Program-made: the position numbers and the translations under genes
NCBI RefSeq assembly: GCF_003003125.1
Contig: NZ_PVTZ01000008.1
Span: 1-64,000 of the forward strand
Direction of reading: 5' to 3'
Length of the DNA stretch: 64,000 nt
Source of the DNA: Laceyella sediminis
GTDB lineage: Bacteria > Bacillota > Bacilli > Thermoactinomycetales > Thermoactinomycetaceae
Part shown: piece after piece, positions 10,287 through 20,784 of the stretch
Numbering within the stretch: the first letter of the stretch is position 1
How the letters are laid out: each line of letters begins with the position of its first letter
The notes under the pieces: model-generated
Told to the model about the DNA's origin: nothing
What the model saw: only the letters and a program-made list of their open reading frames with translations
Database searches by the model: none

Positions 10287-11054
10287 TTAATAACTGCGTA
10301 GTTTTTCCAATGCCGGCGACAGATGGTCATTTAAAATCTTGATGTGCGTCCCTTTCATGCCTAGCGAACGGGATTCGATAACACCCGCGCTTTCCAGCTT
10401 GCGCAAAGCGTTAACGATAACCGAGCGGGTGATTCCAGCCCGATCCGCAATGCGGCTGGCAACCAGCAATCCTTCTTTGCCGTCCATCTCTTCAAAAATC
10501 TCCTCGACCGCCTCAAGTTCGCTGAAGGACAAGGAGTCGATTGCCAATTGCACCATAGCCCGACACCGGGCGTCTCCCGCCGCTTTCTCCGCTTTTTGGC
10601 GGAAAATCTCCATGCCGACGACGGTCGCCGCCACTTCCGCCAACACCAGATCATCATGGACAAACGGATTACCCAGGCGCGCAAGCAACAATGTACCCAG
10701 CCGCTCTCCCCCTCCCTGGATGGGAACGATGGTGAAATAAGGGGAAAGCGGCGCCGGGTTGGCAAAATGTAACTCGCCCAGCGACTCAATATTGGCGTTC
10801 GTTTCTGAAAATCCGAGCAAACGGGCGTTGATTTCGGCAGAAATCTTTTCACCCGCATTCATATTTTCAAGCTCCACTCCGGTTCCCGACACAGGACTTC
10901 CACATCCCAATATTTTCCCTTTGCGGCTGATCACATAGATGTTGCATGCGATCACCTCGCTCATGATGCGGGACATCTCCATAAAGCTGACCGCCCGTCC
11001 CTCTGCCTGTTGCAACAAGCGATTGATTCGCCTCGACTTAGACAGGAGATGCAT
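10287..11054 (-). CDS. codY: GTP- and branched-chain amino acid-sensing repressor CodY
   Basis: The 255-residue global regulator represses nutrient-limitation genes when GTP and branched-chain amino acids are high. It has the N-terminal GAF domain (NIYVISRKGKILGCG) and the C-terminal winged helix with the recognition helix segment ASRIADRAGITRSVIVNALRKLESAGVIESRSLG. I choose the ATG at 11054 (LLSKSRRINRLL follows) because GGAG is 10 bases ahead; an ATG three codons upstream lies too close to that site. It is directly downstream of hslU as in Bacillus, but then rpsB follows instead of the flagellar operon. Confidence 0.97.
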   Translation of the reverse strand: MHLLSKSRRINRLLQQAEGRAVSFMEMSRIMSEVIACNIYVISRKGKILGCGSPVSGTGVELENMNAGEKISAEINARLLGFSETNANIESLGELHFANPAPLSPYFTIVPIQGGGERLGTLLLARLGNPFVHDDLVLAEVAATVVGMEIFRQKAEKAAGDARCRAMVQLAIDSLSFSELEAVEEIFEEMDGKEGLLVASRIADRAGITRSVIVNALRKLESAGVIESRSLGMKGTHIKILNDHLSPALEKLRSY

Positions 11055-11071
11055 CGCCCTCATTCTCCTCT

Positions 11072-12478
11072 CTATAAAATGTATTGACTCAAATCGCGAT
11101 CCTCGGCAATATCTTGTAGGCGCTGTTTGACATATTGCGGCGTAATCGTAATTTCGCCCATTCTGATCTCAGGAGCCTCAAACGACAATTCTTCCAGGAG
11201 GCATTCCAGAATGGTGTGCAACCGCCGCGCTCCGATGTTTTCCGTGGAACGGTTCACTTCAGCGGCCAAGCGGGCCAATTCCTGAATGGCTTCAGGAGTG
11301 AATGTCACCTGAATCCCTTCGGTTTCTAACAAAGCCGTGTATTGCTTGATCAAAGCGCTTTTCGGCTCAGTCAGAATGCGAACAAAGTCGTCGGCGGTCA
11401 AGTCATCCAGTTCAACCCGAATAGGGAACCGTCCTTGCAATTCGGGAATGAGATCGGAAGGTTTGGACACGTGGAACGCCCCGGCAGCAATGAACAAGAT
11501 GTGGTCGGTTTTGACCGGTCCGTATTTGGTCATCACTGTAGATCCTTCTACGATAGGCAGAATGTCCCGCTGAACCCCTTCTCGGGAAACATCCGGACCG
11601 TGCCGGTCTTTGCCAGCGATTTTGTCAATCTCATCAAGGAAGATGATGCCGGATTGTTCTACGCGCTCGATCGCGTCTTGGGTCACCATGTCCATGTCGA
11701 TTAATTTCTGGCCTTCCTGTTGAATCAACACTTCGCGCGCATCTTTCACTTTCAAGCGGCGACGCTTCTTTTTCTTAGGCATAAATTGCCCCAACATCTC
11801 TTGCATGTTCATGCCCATCTGGTCGATGCCCATGCCTTGGAACATATCCATCATGGAGGCTTGCTCTTCGACCTCGATTTCGATAGTCTGCTCTTCCAGT
11901 TCACCCCTTGCCAGTTTCTCTCTCATCTGTTGCCGCTCACTGCGGATGCGCGCTTGCTCACTGGGATCTTGCGCCTGGCTAGACGATCCGCTATTTTGCT
12001 GAAAAAGCAGCTCCAATGGATTTTTAAAGGAAGACGCCGTTTTTTTCTCTGGTACTAATATTTCGACAATTCGTTCATCCGCCAATTGTCGCGCCTGCTC
12101 TTTGACGCTTTCCAATTTCTCCTGTTTTACCATGCGAATGCCGGTTTCAACCAGATCGCGCACCATAGATTCTACATCGCGCCCTACATAGCCCACTTCG
12201 GTGAACTTGGTCGCCTCCAATTTGACAAACGGCGCTCCAACAAGCTTGGCCAAGCGGCGGGCAATCTCCGTTTTCCCGACACCTGTTGGGCCGATCATCA
12301 AAATGTTTTTGGGCACCACTTCCTCTTTCAGGTCATCAGGCAAGAGCGAACGACGGTAACGGTTGCGAAGCGCGATGGCCACCGCTCGTTTCGCTTTATC
12401 CTGACCCACGATGTATTTATCCAATTCCGCCACAATTTGCCGTGGAGTCCATTTTTGTTGGGGATTCAATTGCGTCAT
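11072..12478 (-). CDS. hslU: ATPase subunit of the HslUV protease (ClpY/CodX)
   Basis: AAA+ unfoldase that feeds proteins to HslV. The 468-residue protein contains Walker [17 protein letters not shown], Walker [12 protein letters not shown], the intermediate I domain (about residues 110-240, Met- and Glu/Lys-rich with a KKKKRRR patch) and the C-terminal ISQYIL-like end (DLSQYIL), which docks into HslV. The ATG at 12478 has GGAGGAGAT 7 bases before and lies one base after the hslV stop, so the two are translationally coupled. Confidence 0.97.
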   Translation of the reverse strand: MTQLNPQQKWTPRQIVAELDKYIVGQDKAKRAVAIALRNRYRRSLLPDDLKEEVVPKNILMIGPTGVGKTEIARRLAKLVGAPFVKLEATKFTEVGYVGRDVESMVRDLVETGIRMVKQEKLESVKEQARQLADERIVEILVPEKKTASSFKNPLELLFQQNSGSSSQAQDPSEQARIRSERQQMREKLARGELEEQTIEIEVEEQASMMDMFQGMGIDQMGMNMQEMLGQFMPKKKKRRRLKVKDAREVLIQQEGQKLIDMDMVTQDAIERVEQSGIIFLDEIDKIAGKDRHGPDVSREGVQRDILPIVEGSTVMTKYGPVKTDHILFIAAGAFHVSKPSDLIPELQGRFPIRVELDDLTADDFVRILTEPKSALIKQYTALLETEGIQVTFTPEAIQELARLAAEVNRSTENIGARRLHTILECLLEELSFEAPEIRMGEITITPQYVKQRLQDIAEDRDLSQYIL

Positions 12479-12479
12479 G

Positions 12480-13019
12480 TCAAATCTCCTCCACAATGAT
12501 TTGGTCATTGGTAAAGACACACACTTCACTAGCGATGCTGAGTGCGGCATATGCGATTTCCCGTGCTGTCAGATCAGGAGCGTACCGTTTTAACGCCCTC
12601 CCGGCGGACAAAGCATAGCTCCCGCCCGAACCGATGGCCAACACTTCGTCATCGGGTTCGATCACTTCCCCCGTCCCCGAGATGAGAAGCAAGTGCTCTC
12701 GGTTTAGCACGATCATCATCGCCTCCAATTGGCGCAACATTTTATCGGTCCGCCACTCTTTAGCTAGCTCGACAGCGGCCCGGGCCAAATTGCCGTGAAA
12801 CTCCTCCAGCTTGGCTTCAAATTTCTCAAACAAGGTGATGGCGTCGGCAACAGAACCAGCGAACCCGGCCAACACTTGCCCTTTATACAAACGGCGCACT
12901 TTTTTAGCACCGTGCTTCATAATCATTTGATTGCCGAAAGTCACTTGCCCATCTCCAGCGATGGCGGCTTCTCCTTTATGCCTCACCGCAAAAATCGTGG
13001 TGGCGTGGAATTGACCCAT
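12480..13019 (-). CDS. hslV: Peptidase subunit of the HslUV protease (ClpQ/CodW)
   Basis: N-terminal nucleophile hydrolase that forms the double-hexamer protease chamber. The 179-residue protein begins [16 protein letters not shown]. The site GAGGAGGAAATCACGAT places the start at 13019; 49 codons upstream in frame look non-coding. In the Bacillus subtilis orthologue residue 2 is Ser and is reported as the nucleophile; here residue 2 is Gly, so the usual Thr after a short MGQFHA propeptide is the likely nucleophile. The gene is followed by hslU and codY. Confidence 0.96.
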   Translation of the reverse strand: MGQFHATTIFAVRHKGEAAIAGDGQVTFGNQMIMKHGAKKVRRLYKGQVLAGFAGSVADAITLFEKFEAKLEEFHGNLARAAVELAKEWRTDKMLRQLEAMMIVLNREHLLLISGTGEVIEPDDEVLAIGSGGSYALSAGRALKRYAPDLTAREIAYAALSIASEVCVFTNDQIIVEEI

Positions 13020-13364
13020 ATCGTGATTTCCTCCTCTTCGGTACGTCAGATTCAACATAATCCGTGCGCCAATCCAGCTTGAAGGAACAGCCTTTCGAAA
13101 GGGGGGGCTTAAGATGGCTGGCAAATATACCCGAAGCTGATGTCTGTGCCTTTCAGTCGATGACACGAAAGGCGGCGGGCCTCTCCCTGAGAGCTTAAGG
13201 TGTCACACCCCCTGCTAAGCTTCAGGTTGCCCGCTCTCCTCCTTTCGTTTGGCAATCAGCTAGCTTACAGGCTTCCAGCCACTTTATCTTTCACCCACAG
13301 GACATTGGCAACATCCAATCCTGTCGAATCTTGCGCTCCTCCCGCTACCCCCCAGTGGCCGTGA
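13020..13364. other. 345-base gap where xerC would normally lie
   Basis: In Bacillus and relatives the tyrosine recombinase gene xerC/codV lies between trmFO and clpQ. No frame here shows the recombinase motifs (HxLRHTFAT, GH near the C terminus) even as a decayed remnant. The stretch instead holds a folded element at 13,166-13,247, described separately. Confidence 0.7.
13166..13247 (-). ncRNA. Folded RNA element, unknown class, upstream of hslV
   Basis: Nested inverted repeats define a multi-branch structure: outer stem CGAAAGG (13,166-13,172) with CCTTTCG (13,241-13,247), then GGCGGGC (13,174-13,180) with GCCCGCT (13,229-13,235), closing CTCTC/GAGAG (13,181-13,193), GCTTA/TAAGC (13,193-13,220) and GGTG/CACC (13,199-13,209). 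I could not match it to TPP, SAM, glycine, cobalamin or T-box patterns. Strand is set by the neighbours; the inverted repeats would also fold in a plus-strand transcript. It could be a cis leader of hslVU or merely an intergenic palindrome. Confidence 0.4.
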
Positions 13365-14681
13365 TCAGCAATCGGCCACCTGGCGAGCAAACGCTGCAAT
13401 TTCTTCCAGCGCCCGCTCCGCATATTTTTCCGCACGTTCTTTTTTACCCCGAATCCGCACAGGTAACTCCTCAAATAATCCAAAATTGGCATTCATCGGT
13501 TGGAAATGTTTGGGATCGGCTGTGGTGATATAATGAGCCAAGCTACCGATAGCCGTCGTTTTAGGCGGCACAGCCAATTCCCGCCCTTGCACCAGCCGGG
13601 CGGCATTGATCCCCGCAATCAAACCAGCGGCGGCCGATTCCACATATCCTTCTACTCCCGTCATCTGTCCCGCAAAAAACAAGTCTTCACGGTCGCGGAA
13701 TTGGTACGTCGGCTTCAACAGTTTGGGGGAATTGATGAATGTATTGCGGTGCATGACGCCATACCGGACGATCTCGGCATTTTCCAACCCGGGGATCAAT
13801 TGAATCACTTCTTTCTGCGGTCCCCACTTCAAATGGGTTTGGAAACCGACGATGTTGAACAAGGTACCCGCACTGTTGTCCTGGCGCAATTGGACGACGG
13901 CGTAAGGCCGTTTCCCCGTTCGCGGATCGATCAATCCGACTGGTTTCATCGTGCCGAAAAGCAGCGTTTTCTTACCCCGCTTGGCCAACACCTCAATCGG
14001 CATGCACCCCTCGAAGTAAATCTCTTTTTCAAATTCCTTCAACGGGGCCGTCTCAGCCGAGATAAGCGCTTCATAAAAGCGGTCAAATTCCTCTTCGGTC
14101 ATCGGACAATTCAAATAGGCTGCTTCCCCTTTGTCATAGCGGGACGCCACAAACACCTTCTCCATATCGATGCTCTCTTTTTCTACAATCGGAGCAGCGG
14201 CATCATAAAAATACAGATACTCTTCCCCCGTCAGCTCCTTTAACCGCGCGGACAGCGACGCCGACGTCAGTGGCCCAGTCGCGATTACCACCGGCCCATC
14301 TGGAATGGTTTCCAGCTCTTCATTTACTACTTCCACAAGCGGATGATTGTGAAGAGTGTCGGTGATCTCTTGCGAAAAGCCTTCCCGGTCGACCGCCAGC
14401 GCCCCTCCTGCCGGAACGGCGTGTTTATCCGCAGCGCGCATGATCAAAGAATCCAAGCGGCGCATCTCTTCCTTCAGAATACCGACTGCGTTGGTCAAGG
14501 TAGCGGCGCGCAGAGAATTGCTGCACACCAACTCAGCAAACTGCCCTCCGCGGTGGGCCGGCGTCATCTTGACAGGCCGCATTTCGTACAGCTTGACGCG
14601 CACGCCCCGTTCTGCCAACTGCCATGCGGCTTCACTGCCGGCAAGGCCAGCACCAACGACGGTCACAACTGGTTGTGTCAT
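13365..14681 (-). CDS. trmFO: Folate-dependent tRNA m5U54 methyltransferase TrmFO (Gid)
   Basis: FAD- and methylenetetrahydrofolate-dependent enzyme that makes ribothymidine at position 54 of tRNA. The 438-residue protein starts with the FAD-binding [21 protein letters not shown], contains [10 protein letters not shown] with the catalytic Cys, a second conserved Cys in the [13 protein letters not shown] segment, and ends with [18 protein letters not shown]. The ATG has AAGGAGAGA ahead and lies 15 bases past the topA stop. Confidence 0.97.
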   Translation of the reverse strand: MTQPVVTVVGAGLAGSEAAWQLAERGVRVKLYEMRPVKMTPAHRGGQFAELVCSNSLRAATLTNAVGILKEEMRRLDSLIMRAADKHAVPAGGALAVDREGFSQEITDTLHNHPLVEVVNEELETIPDGPVVIATGPLTSASLSARLKELTGEEYLYFYDAAAPIVEKESIDMEKVFVASRYDKGEAAYLNCPMTEEEFDRFYEALISAETAPLKEFEKEIYFEGCMPIEVLAKRGKKTLLFGTMKPVGLIDPRTGKRPYAVVQLRQDNSAGTLFNIVGFQTHLKWGPQKEVIQLIPGLENAEIVRYGVMHRNTFINSPKLLKPTYQFRDREDLFFAGQMTGVEGYVESAAAGLIAGINAARLVQGRELAVPPKTTAIGSLAHYITTADPKHFQPMNANFGLFEELPVRIRGKKERAEKYAERALEEIAAFARQVADC

Positions 14682-14696
14682 GGTTATCTTCTCTCC

Positions 14697-16772
14697 TTAG
14701 TCCTTCGTTTCTTCGTTGTAGTCACATGAGGTGCAACGAATCACCGTTCCCTTTTTCCCTTTTTTCTCTACCATCATCCCTTTGCACTTGGGGCAAGGGC
14801 GCGCGACTGGAGCATCCCATGAAACAAATTCACAGTCGGGGTATCGGTTGCAACCATAAAAGGTTCGTTGCTTTTTGCTTTTGCGTTCGACCACTTCACC
14901 TTGCTTGCATTCCGGGCACGTCACTCCGGTCGACTTGACGATGGCTTTGGTATTGCGGCATTCCGGAAACGCGGAGCAAGCCAGAAACTTGCCGAAGCGG
15001 CCAAATTTGTACACCATCGGACTGCCGCATTTCTCACAAACTTCATCGGAAACTTCATCTTCTAGTTCTACTTCCGCCATCTCTTTTTCAGCCGTCTGCA
15101 ACCGTTTTTGAAACGGCTGGTAAAAGTGGTCAAGGACTTGAATCCAGTCCGCTTTGCCTTCTTCCACTTGGTCCAAGTCATCTTCCATGTTCGCCGTAAA
15201 TTTCACATCCAAAATCTCTGGGAAGAATTCTCCTATCAATTGGATCACAATCTCCCCCAGCTCAGAGGGGACAAACCGTTTCTCTTTCAAAAACACATAT
15301 CCACGCTTCTGGATCGTGTCCAACGTGGGCGCATAGGTGCTAGGGCGCCCGATGCCCTTCTCTTCCAGCTCTTTCACCAAGCTCGCCTCGGAATAGCGCG
15401 GAGGCGGCTGGGTAAAGTGCTGTTTGGGGTCGATGCTTTTCCGTTTGAGGGTTTGCCCCTCAGTAAGCGGCGGCAACAACTTATCTTCTTCCTTTTTATT
15501 CTCGTCATTGCCCTCCACATAAACTTTCATAAATCCGGCAAACTTCAGCTTCGACCCCGTGGCCCGGAACAAAGCGTCCCCCGCACGGATATCGGCCGTA
15601 ACCGAATCGAAAACCGCCGTTGCCATCTGTGAAGCGACAAACCGCTCCCAGATCAGTTTGTACAGGCGAAACTGATCCCGCGACAAATACTCTTTGATAT
15701 CCGCTGGCTTTCGCAGGACGGATGTCGGGCGGATCGCTTCATGAGCGTCTTGCGCTCCTGCTTTTTTCTTGTGCGTGCGGGGGGACGCGGGTAAGTATTC
15801 TTTGCCGTAAGTCTGTTCGATGTAGGCTTTCGCTTCAGCTTGGGCCGTCTCTGAGATGCGGGTAGAGTCGGTACGCATATAAGTGATCAACCCGACCGTT
15901 CCCTCTTTGCCGAGATCGATCCCTTCATACAACTGCTGTGCGACGGCCATCGTTTTTTGGGCGCGGAAGTTCAATTTGCGCGCCGCTTCCTGTTGCAACG
16001 TGCTGGTGATAAACGAGGGAGCGGGATTGCGTTTGCGTTCGCTCGTCTTGATTTCCTCGACGATAAAGCGCTTCCCTTTGATGTCAGCAAGCAGTTTATC
16101 TACATCTTCCGCACTCTTCAATTCTGTTTTCTTATTGTGGTAACCGTGGAATTTCGCTTCCACCTCATCTTCGCCACTAGCCAAGACGGCGGTAACCGTC
16201 CAATATTCTTCAGGGACGAATTGCCGAATCTCCAACTCGCGGTCCATGATTAACTTGACCGCAACGGATTGCACGCGCCCCGCGCTCAACCCTTTTTTTA
16301 CCTTTTTCCACAAAATCGGGCTGATCCCGTAGCCAACGAGCCGATCCAAGATGCGACGCGCCTGTTGCGCATTCACTAAATCCATGTTGATCTTTCGCGG
16401 CTGTTTGAAAGCGTCCTTCACCGCTTGTTTAGTAATTTCGTTAAACACCACGCGGCATTCCTGATCGAGTGGCACGTCGAGAATATGCGCCAAATGCCAG
16501 GCAATCGCTTCCCCTTCGCGGTCGGGGTCGGCGGCCAGATACACGCGCTTCACTTTCTTTTTGGCCTGGCGCAACTCTTTCAAGACATCCCCTTTTCCCC
16601 GAACGGTAATGTACTTGGGTGTGAATTTATCTTCCACATTGACTCCCATTTGGCTCTTTGGCAAGTCGCGCACATGCCCCATCGAAGCCTTGACAATGTA
16701 TTTGCTCCCTAAGTATTTTTTAATGGTTTTGGCTTTCGCGGGCGATTCGACAATAACCAGCGAATCGGCCAT
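14697..16772 (-). CDS. topA: DNA topoisomerase I
   Basis: Type IA topoisomerase relaxing negative supercoils. The 691-residue protein has the Toprim domain at the N terminus ([30 protein letters not shown]), the catalytic Tyr in [11 protein letters not shown] (about residue 297), and three C-terminal four-Cys zinc ribbons (about 582-690), the last ending [19 protein letters not shown] precedes the ATG. It follows dprA and precedes trmFO as in Bacillus. Confidence 0.98.
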   Translation of the reverse strand: MADSLVIVESPAKAKTIKKYLGSKYIVKASMGHVRDLPKSQMGVNVEDKFTPKYITVRGKGDVLKELRQAKKKVKRVYLAADPDREGEAIAWHLAHILDVPLDQECRVVFNEITKQAVKDAFKQPRKINMDLVNAQQARRILDRLVGYGISPILWKKVKKGLSAGRVQSVAVKLIMDRELEIRQFVPEEYWTVTAVLASGEDEVEAKFHGYHNKKTELKSAEDVDKLLADIKGKRFIVEEIKTSERKRNPAPSFITSTLQQEAARKLNFRAQKTMAVAQQLYEGIDLGKEGTVGLITYMRTDSTRISETAQAEAKAYIEQTYGKEYLPASPRTHKKKAGAQDAHEAIRPTSVLRKPADIKEYLSRDQFRLYKLIWERFVASQMATAVFDSVTADIRAGDALFRATGSKLKFAGFMKVYVEGNDENKKEEDKLLPPLTEGQTLKRKSIDPKQHFTQPPPRYSEASLVKELEEKGIGRPSTYAPTLDTIQKRGYVFLKEKRFVPSELGEIVIQLIGEFFPEILDVKFTANMEDDLDQVEEGKADWIQVLDHFYQPFQKRLQTAEKEMAEVELEDEVSDEVCEKCGSPMVYKFGRFGKFLACSAFPECRNTKAIVKSTGVTCPECKQGEVVERKSKKQRTFYGCNRYPDCEFVSWDAPVARPCPKCKGMMVEKKGKKGTVIRCTSCDYNEETKD

Positions 16773-16897
16773 AAGATGGCCCTCCCCTCAACAGTATCGC
16801 CATGTATTCTACGGATGTTTTTTACACTCGTATTTGTAACAATACCAAATTTGATGTTCATTATTCAACTGAGAAAAGAATCACGCATCGGTCACAG

Positions 16898-17998
16898 CTA
16901 CTTGCGAATGTACTGTCCTCCCGGCATGGAGGCAATCATGCCCTTCAGTTCCAAACTGAGCAGGGACTGATGAATCTGACCAAATTCCCACTTCGTCCCC
17001 GACAAGCCCATGATCTGGTCAATCGACACGGGCCGATCAGGCGCCACTCGCTCCAGCAACCACTGTTCCGCTTCCGTCAAATCCGAAGCGGTGACCGTAT
17101 CTTGTTGAACGGCTTGATTATACGCCACAAACGGAATTTCTTCCAATATATCTTCAACCGAACGCACGCATTTGGCACCCTGTTGGATCAATTTTAGCGT
17201 CCCCTGGCTTTGCGTTGTTGTGATGGGGCCGGGCACGGCGAATACTTCCCGCCCTTGTTCCATGCTAAAATCGGCAGTGATCAACGATCCTGACCGCTCC
17301 GCAGCTTCCACTACCAGCGTGCCCAGGGACAATCCGCTAATGATGCGATTGCGCCGCGGAAATAAACCCGGGTGCGGCGGAGTGCCTGGAGGCATTTCGG
17401 AAACAACAAGCCCCCGGCTGGTCAATTCCTGATACAACGTCCGATGATTCTTGGGATAGATCACATCAATGCCCGCCCCCAGCACAGCAATCGTCCGCCC
17501 TGTTGATTTTAACACGGCGCGGTGTGCTTCCCCGTCGATGCCATTAGCCATCCCGCTGGTGACGACGAGTCCCTGTTCGGCCAGCGCTTGCGCCAACATG
17601 CGCGTAACCCGCAATCCGTAAGGCGTGGGCTTGCGAGTTCCCACCACGGCCACGCTCGGCTCCCCCAGCAAAGAACGGTCACCCTTACAGAATAATACCC
17701 ACGGCGGTTGCGCTATTTCCGTCAGGTACAAAGGATATGCCTCATCAAAGCGAGTGATGACTTCGATCCCATCCGCTGCCCACGCTTCTACCTGCTGGGA
17801 CAGCAAATAGGCACAGGCTTTGGCCCGGTCGACCACCCGCTCGGCGACGCCCAACACCCGCAATATATCTAACATCTCGCCGACGCTGACGTGCGTTGGT
17901 TTCCCTACAAGCCGCATAAACCGATCGACCGTCTGCCAACCGATCCCTTCCACTTGACTCAGTATGATACAACATTCACGTTTCTCCATACAAGTCAC
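16898..17998 (-). CDS. dprA: DNA-processing protein DprA (Smf)
   Basis: Protects incoming single-stranded DNA and loads RecA during natural transformation. The 366-residue protein has an N-terminal helical domain with helix-hairpin-helix (LSQVEGIGWQTVDRFM), the Rossmann fold with VAVVGTRKPTPYG, TSGMANGIDGEAHRAVL and FPRRNRIISGLS, and a C-terminal winged helix. The listed start is a GTG; an ATG three codons on (17989) is equally possible because GGAGGGGAA lies 4 bases before the GTG and 13 before the ATG. Confidence 0.95.
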   Translation of the reverse strand: MTCMEKRECCIILSQVEGIGWQTVDRFMRLVGKPTHVSVGEMLDILRVLGVAERVVDRAKACAYLLSQQVEAWAADGIEVITRFDEAYPLYLTEIAQPPWVLFCKGDRSLLGEPSVAVVGTRKPTPYGLRVTRMLAQALAEQGLVVTSGMANGIDGEAHRAVLKSTGRTIAVLGAGIDVIYPKNHRTLYQELTSRGLVVSEMPPGTPPHPGLFPRRNRIISGLSLGTLVVEAAERSGSLITADFSMEQGREVFAVPGPITTTQSQGTLKLIQQGAKCVRSVEDILEEIPFVAYNQAVQQDTVTASDLTEAEQWLLERVAPDRPVSIDQIMGLSGTKWEFGQIHQSLLSLELKGMIASMPGGQYIRK

Positions 17999-18009
17999 TT
18001 CCCCTCCAG

Positions 18010-18045
18010 GAAAAAAATAAGGGAACCCGGCGAGAGGTTCCCTTG
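18010..18045 (-). terminator. Intrinsic terminator after sucD
   Basis: AAGGGAACC and GGTTCCCTT pair around an 8-base loop on the minus strand and are followed by ATTTTTTT. It separates sucCD from dprA. Confidence 0.9.
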
Positions 18046-18054
18046 GATCGTTGT

Positions 18055-18960
18055 TTATTTACCTGTGGTGCAAGCGTCTAACAACCCTCGTTCTTTCAAT
18101 ACGTTCACCAATGTTTCACCAATAACGGACGGAGTCGGCGCTACTGTCACACCGCAACGTTTCAGGGTGGCAATTTTCTCGGCTGCGGTACCTTTGCCGC
18201 CAGAGATGATTGCGCCGGCATGGCCCATCCGTTTTCCTGGAGGTGCTGTTTGACCGCCGATGAAACCAACAACCGGTTTGGTCATGTTCGCTTTAATCCA
18301 TTCAGCTGCTTCCTCTTCAGCTGTGCCACCGATTTCCCCGATCATCACAACCGCTTTGGTCTCTGGATCAGCTTCAAATGCCCGCAAGCAATCGATGAAA
18401 TCGGTGCCGTTGACAGGGTCGCCCCCGATGCCCACAGCGGTGGACTGGCCGATACCGCGGGTGGATAATTGGTGAACCGCTTCGTAGGTCAGCGTTCCAC
18501 TGCGCGAAACGATGCCCACGTGACCTGGTTGGTGGATGTATCCTGGCATAATCCCGATTTTGCACTCGCCGGGAGTGATAACACCTGGACAGTTCGGCCC
18601 GATGAGGCGTGTCTTCTTGCCTTCCATATACCGTTTCACTTTCACCATGTCCAGTACCGGAATCCCTTCTGTGATGCACACAACCAGATCCAACTCAGCG
18701 TCAACGGCCTCCATGATCGAATCCGCAGCAAACGCTGGCGGAACGTAAATGACAGAAGCGTTTGCTCCGGTCGCCGCAACCGCTTCTCTCACCGTGTTGA
18801 ATACAGGTACACCTTCAACCTCGGTGCCACCTTTGCCCGGGGTGACCCCGCCCACCACTTTGGTGCCGTACTCTAGCGCCTGTTTGGTATGGAACAAGCC
18901 GGTTGCTCCTGTAATCCCTTGCGTAATCACTTTCGTATCTTTGTTCACAAAAATGCTCAC
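18055..18960 (-). CDS. sucD: Succinyl-CoA synthetase, alpha subunit
   Basis: With SucC it interconverts succinyl-CoA and succinate with substrate-level ATP/GTP formation in the TCA cycle. The 301-residue protein has the CoA-binding Rossmann fold ([12 protein letters not shown]), [26 protein letters not shown], and the active-site His loop [14 protein letters not shown]. It starts with GTG after AAAGGTGGG and lies 38 bases after sucC. Confidence 0.98.
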   Translation of the reverse strand: MSIFVNKDTKVITQGITGATGLFHTKQALEYGTKVVGGVTPGKGGTEVEGVPVFNTVREAVAATGANASVIYVPPAFAADSIMEAVDAELDLVVCITEGIPVLDMVKVKRYMEGKKTRLIGPNCPGVITPGECKIGIMPGYIHQPGHVGIVSRSGTLTYEAVHQLSTRGIGQSTAVGIGGDPVNGTDFIDCLRAFEADPETKAVVMIGEIGGTAEEEAAEWIKANMTKPVVGFIGGQTAPPGKRMGHAGAIISGGKGTAAEKIATLKRCGVTVAPTPSVIGETLVNVLKERGLLDACTTGK

Positions 18961-18998
18961 TTTATAAACCCACCTTTCTCGGGCGTCCCTATATTTCC

Positions 18999-20159
18999 TT
19001 ATTTCACCAGTTCCACAATTTTCTTCGCGCCGTCTTCCATGGAGTCAGCCGCCACAATGTCCAGTCCGGACTCATTCAAGATCTTCTTGCCCAATTCAAC
19101 GTTGGTTCCTTCCAAACGGACAACCAATGGACGATCCAAGCCGATTTGTTTCGCCGCGCCAACTACACCGTTAGCGATGACGTCGCACTTCATAATTCCA
19201 CCGAAAATATTGACGAAAATGCCTTTTACATTGGGGTCGGACAAAATGATCTTAAACGCTTCGCGCACTTTATCTTCCGTAGCGCCGCCGCCCACATCCA
19301 AGAAGTTGGCCGGTTCGCCGCCGACATGTTTGATGATATCCATGGTGGCCATGGCCAAGCCCGCACCATTGACCATGCAACCGATGTTGCCATCGAGCGC
19401 GATATAACTGAGATCGTATTTCGACGCTTCAATCTCTTTTGGATCTTCCTCATCCAAGTCGCGCATTTCCAAAATATCTTTGTGGCGGAAGAGCGCATTG
19501 GAGTCAAAATTCAATTTGGCGTCAAGTGCCATCACACGGCCGTCCGTGGTGGTGATGAGCGGGTTGATTTCCGCTAGGGAGCAATCGTTCTCCACGAATG
19601 CTTGGTACAGAGCGAGCATAAACTTAACGGCTTGCTTGATTTTGTCTTTGGGGATATTGATGCTATAAGCCAAGCGGGTTGCTTGGAACGGCATCATACC
19701 TACAGCCGGATCAATCACTTCTTTGAAGATTTTTTCCGGGTTTTTTTCAGCCACTTCCTCAATTTCGGTGCCGCCTTCTTCCGACGCCATCATCACGACG
19801 CGGTGGGTGGAGCGGTCAATCACCACGCCCACATAGTATTCCTTCTCAATTGGCAAACCTTCTTCAATCAACAGACGCTTAACTTCTTTCCCTTCTGGGC
19901 CGGTTTGGTGCGTCACCAGTTTCTTTCCGATCAATTCCGTGGCGTGCGCTTTCACTTCATCCAAGCTGCGCGCCAATTTGACACCGCCCGCTTTGCCGCG
20001 GCCACCTGCATGGATTTGAGCTTTAACCACCCACAGGTCTCCACCCAGGCGCTCAGCCGCTTCTACTGCCTCTTCCGGAGAGAAAGCAACATGGCCGTTC
20101 GGAACCACAACACCATATTTTTTCAGGATTTGCTTTCCTTGATACTCATGAACGTTCAT
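18999..20159 (-). CDS. sucC: Succinyl-CoA synthetase, beta subunit
   Basis: The 386-residue nucleotide-binding subunit begins [17 protein letters not shown], contains the ATP-grasp [19 protein letters not shown] segment, EINPLITT and the [15 protein letters not shown] active-site region. The ATG at 20159 is preceded by GGAGGATCCGGGA; the 52 in-frame codons upstream are leader, not protein. A good promoter lies at 20,304-20,332. Confidence 0.97.
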   Translation of the reverse strand: MNVHEYQGKQILKKYGVVVPNGHVAFSPEEAVEAAERLGGDLWVVKAQIHAGGRGKAGGVKLARSLDEVKAHATELIGKKLVTHQTGPEGKEVKRLLIEEGLPIEKEYYVGVVIDRSTHRVVMMASEEGGTEIEEVAEKNPEKIFKEVIDPAVGMMPFQATRLAYSINIPKDKIKQAVKFMLALYQAFVENDCSLAEINPLITTTDGRVMALDAKLNFDSNALFRHKDILEMRDLDEEDPKEIEASKYDLSYIALDGNIGCMVNGAGLAMATMDIIKHVGGEPANFLDVGGGATEDKVREAFKIILSDPNVKGIFVNIFGGIMKCDVIANGVVGAAKQIGLDRPLVVRLEGTNVELGKKILNESGLDIVAADSMEDGAKKIVELVK

Positions 20160-20303
20160 TCCCGGATCCTCCAATCCATGGTCAATCATGGGCAAACGCG
20201 TCTCCATTCTATGTATCAGCACCCCGATTTCCTTGAATCCCCTTACAAAAAGGTGATCCCCGAAATCGGGCTGAAAAAACTTCACCCGTTTAACCCATCT
20301 TGA

Positions 20304-20332
20304 AGTATAGCTCACACGTGTTTTTTTGCCAA
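20304..20332 (-). promoter_or_regulatory. sucCD promoter
   Basis: On the minus strand TTGGCA (20327-20332), a 17-base spacer and TATACT (20304-20309) match sigma-A closely. The roughly 140-base leader that follows contains a small CCCGATTTCGGG hairpin near 20,262-20,273. Confidence 0.75.
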
Positions 20333-20366
20333 CCGCCGCTCTTTTGCGACAGCTCCGACCCCATCA

Positions 20367-20404
20367 TAAAAAGAGAGGATTTCCAGCCAGAAACCCCCTC
20401 TTTC
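20367..20404 (-). terminator. Terminator after the 43-residue membrane peptide gene
   Basis: On the minus strand GAAAGAGGGGGTTTC pairs imperfectly with GAAATCCTCTCTTT and runs into TTTTTATG. It lies just past the stop of the small gene at 20,412-20,543. Confidence 0.6.
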
Positions 20405-20411
20405 AACAAAA

Positions 20412-20543
20412 TTACATCATCAATTGCACCGCGGTCGCTACAACAAAAATTCCCATAAACAGAGCCGTAACGACACCGGCGGAAACCATAAAATCAATAA
20501 ATTCATTGTCTTGATGGCTGGTATCTACGAACTTCTTTTCCAT
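20412..20543 (-). CDS. 43-residue single-span membrane peptide
   Basis: A short gene supported by a strong site (GAAGGAGGTTACGTC before the ATG), a terminator just after the stop, and a TATAAT box upstream (20644-20649, minus strand). The product has a polar N terminus (MEKKFVDTSHQDNEFIDF) and one hydrophobic span of about 24 residues ending AVQLMM. I do not recognise the family. Similar tiny membrane proteins in Firmicutes are often sporulation or cytochrome accessory peptides, but nothing here decides. Confidence 0.6.
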   Translation of the reverse strand: MEKKFVDTSHQDNEFIDFMVSAGVVTALFMGIFVVATAVQLMM

Positions 20544-20784
20544 GACGTAACCTCCTTCACCATTCCACTATGTAGAGAATGGGCGCATCTCGAACAATGG
20601 GAAGGAAGATTGAGCGTAGTCCCTCCCGCTTATCCCACCTGTCATTATAGCAAAAAACACAACATTTGCGAGTGGCAGAAACGTTCCTCTGTGTTATTTC
20701 CCCGAACAAAAAGGGATTACCATCCATCAGAAGAAATAATTAGAAAACCCTGGGCGCCGGCTCAGGGATAGTGAGGTGAAAATG

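Noticed and set aside
13166-13247. Folded element considered as a TPP, glycine or SAM riboswitch
   Set aside because: A CTGAGA on one strand and CTCTCAGG on the other resemble parts of TPP and glycine motifs, but the remaining conserved core sequences are absent.
13265-13492. Minus-strand frame overlapping the end of trmFO
   Set aside because: Out-of-frame reading of the trmFO 3' end; carries no xerC motif.
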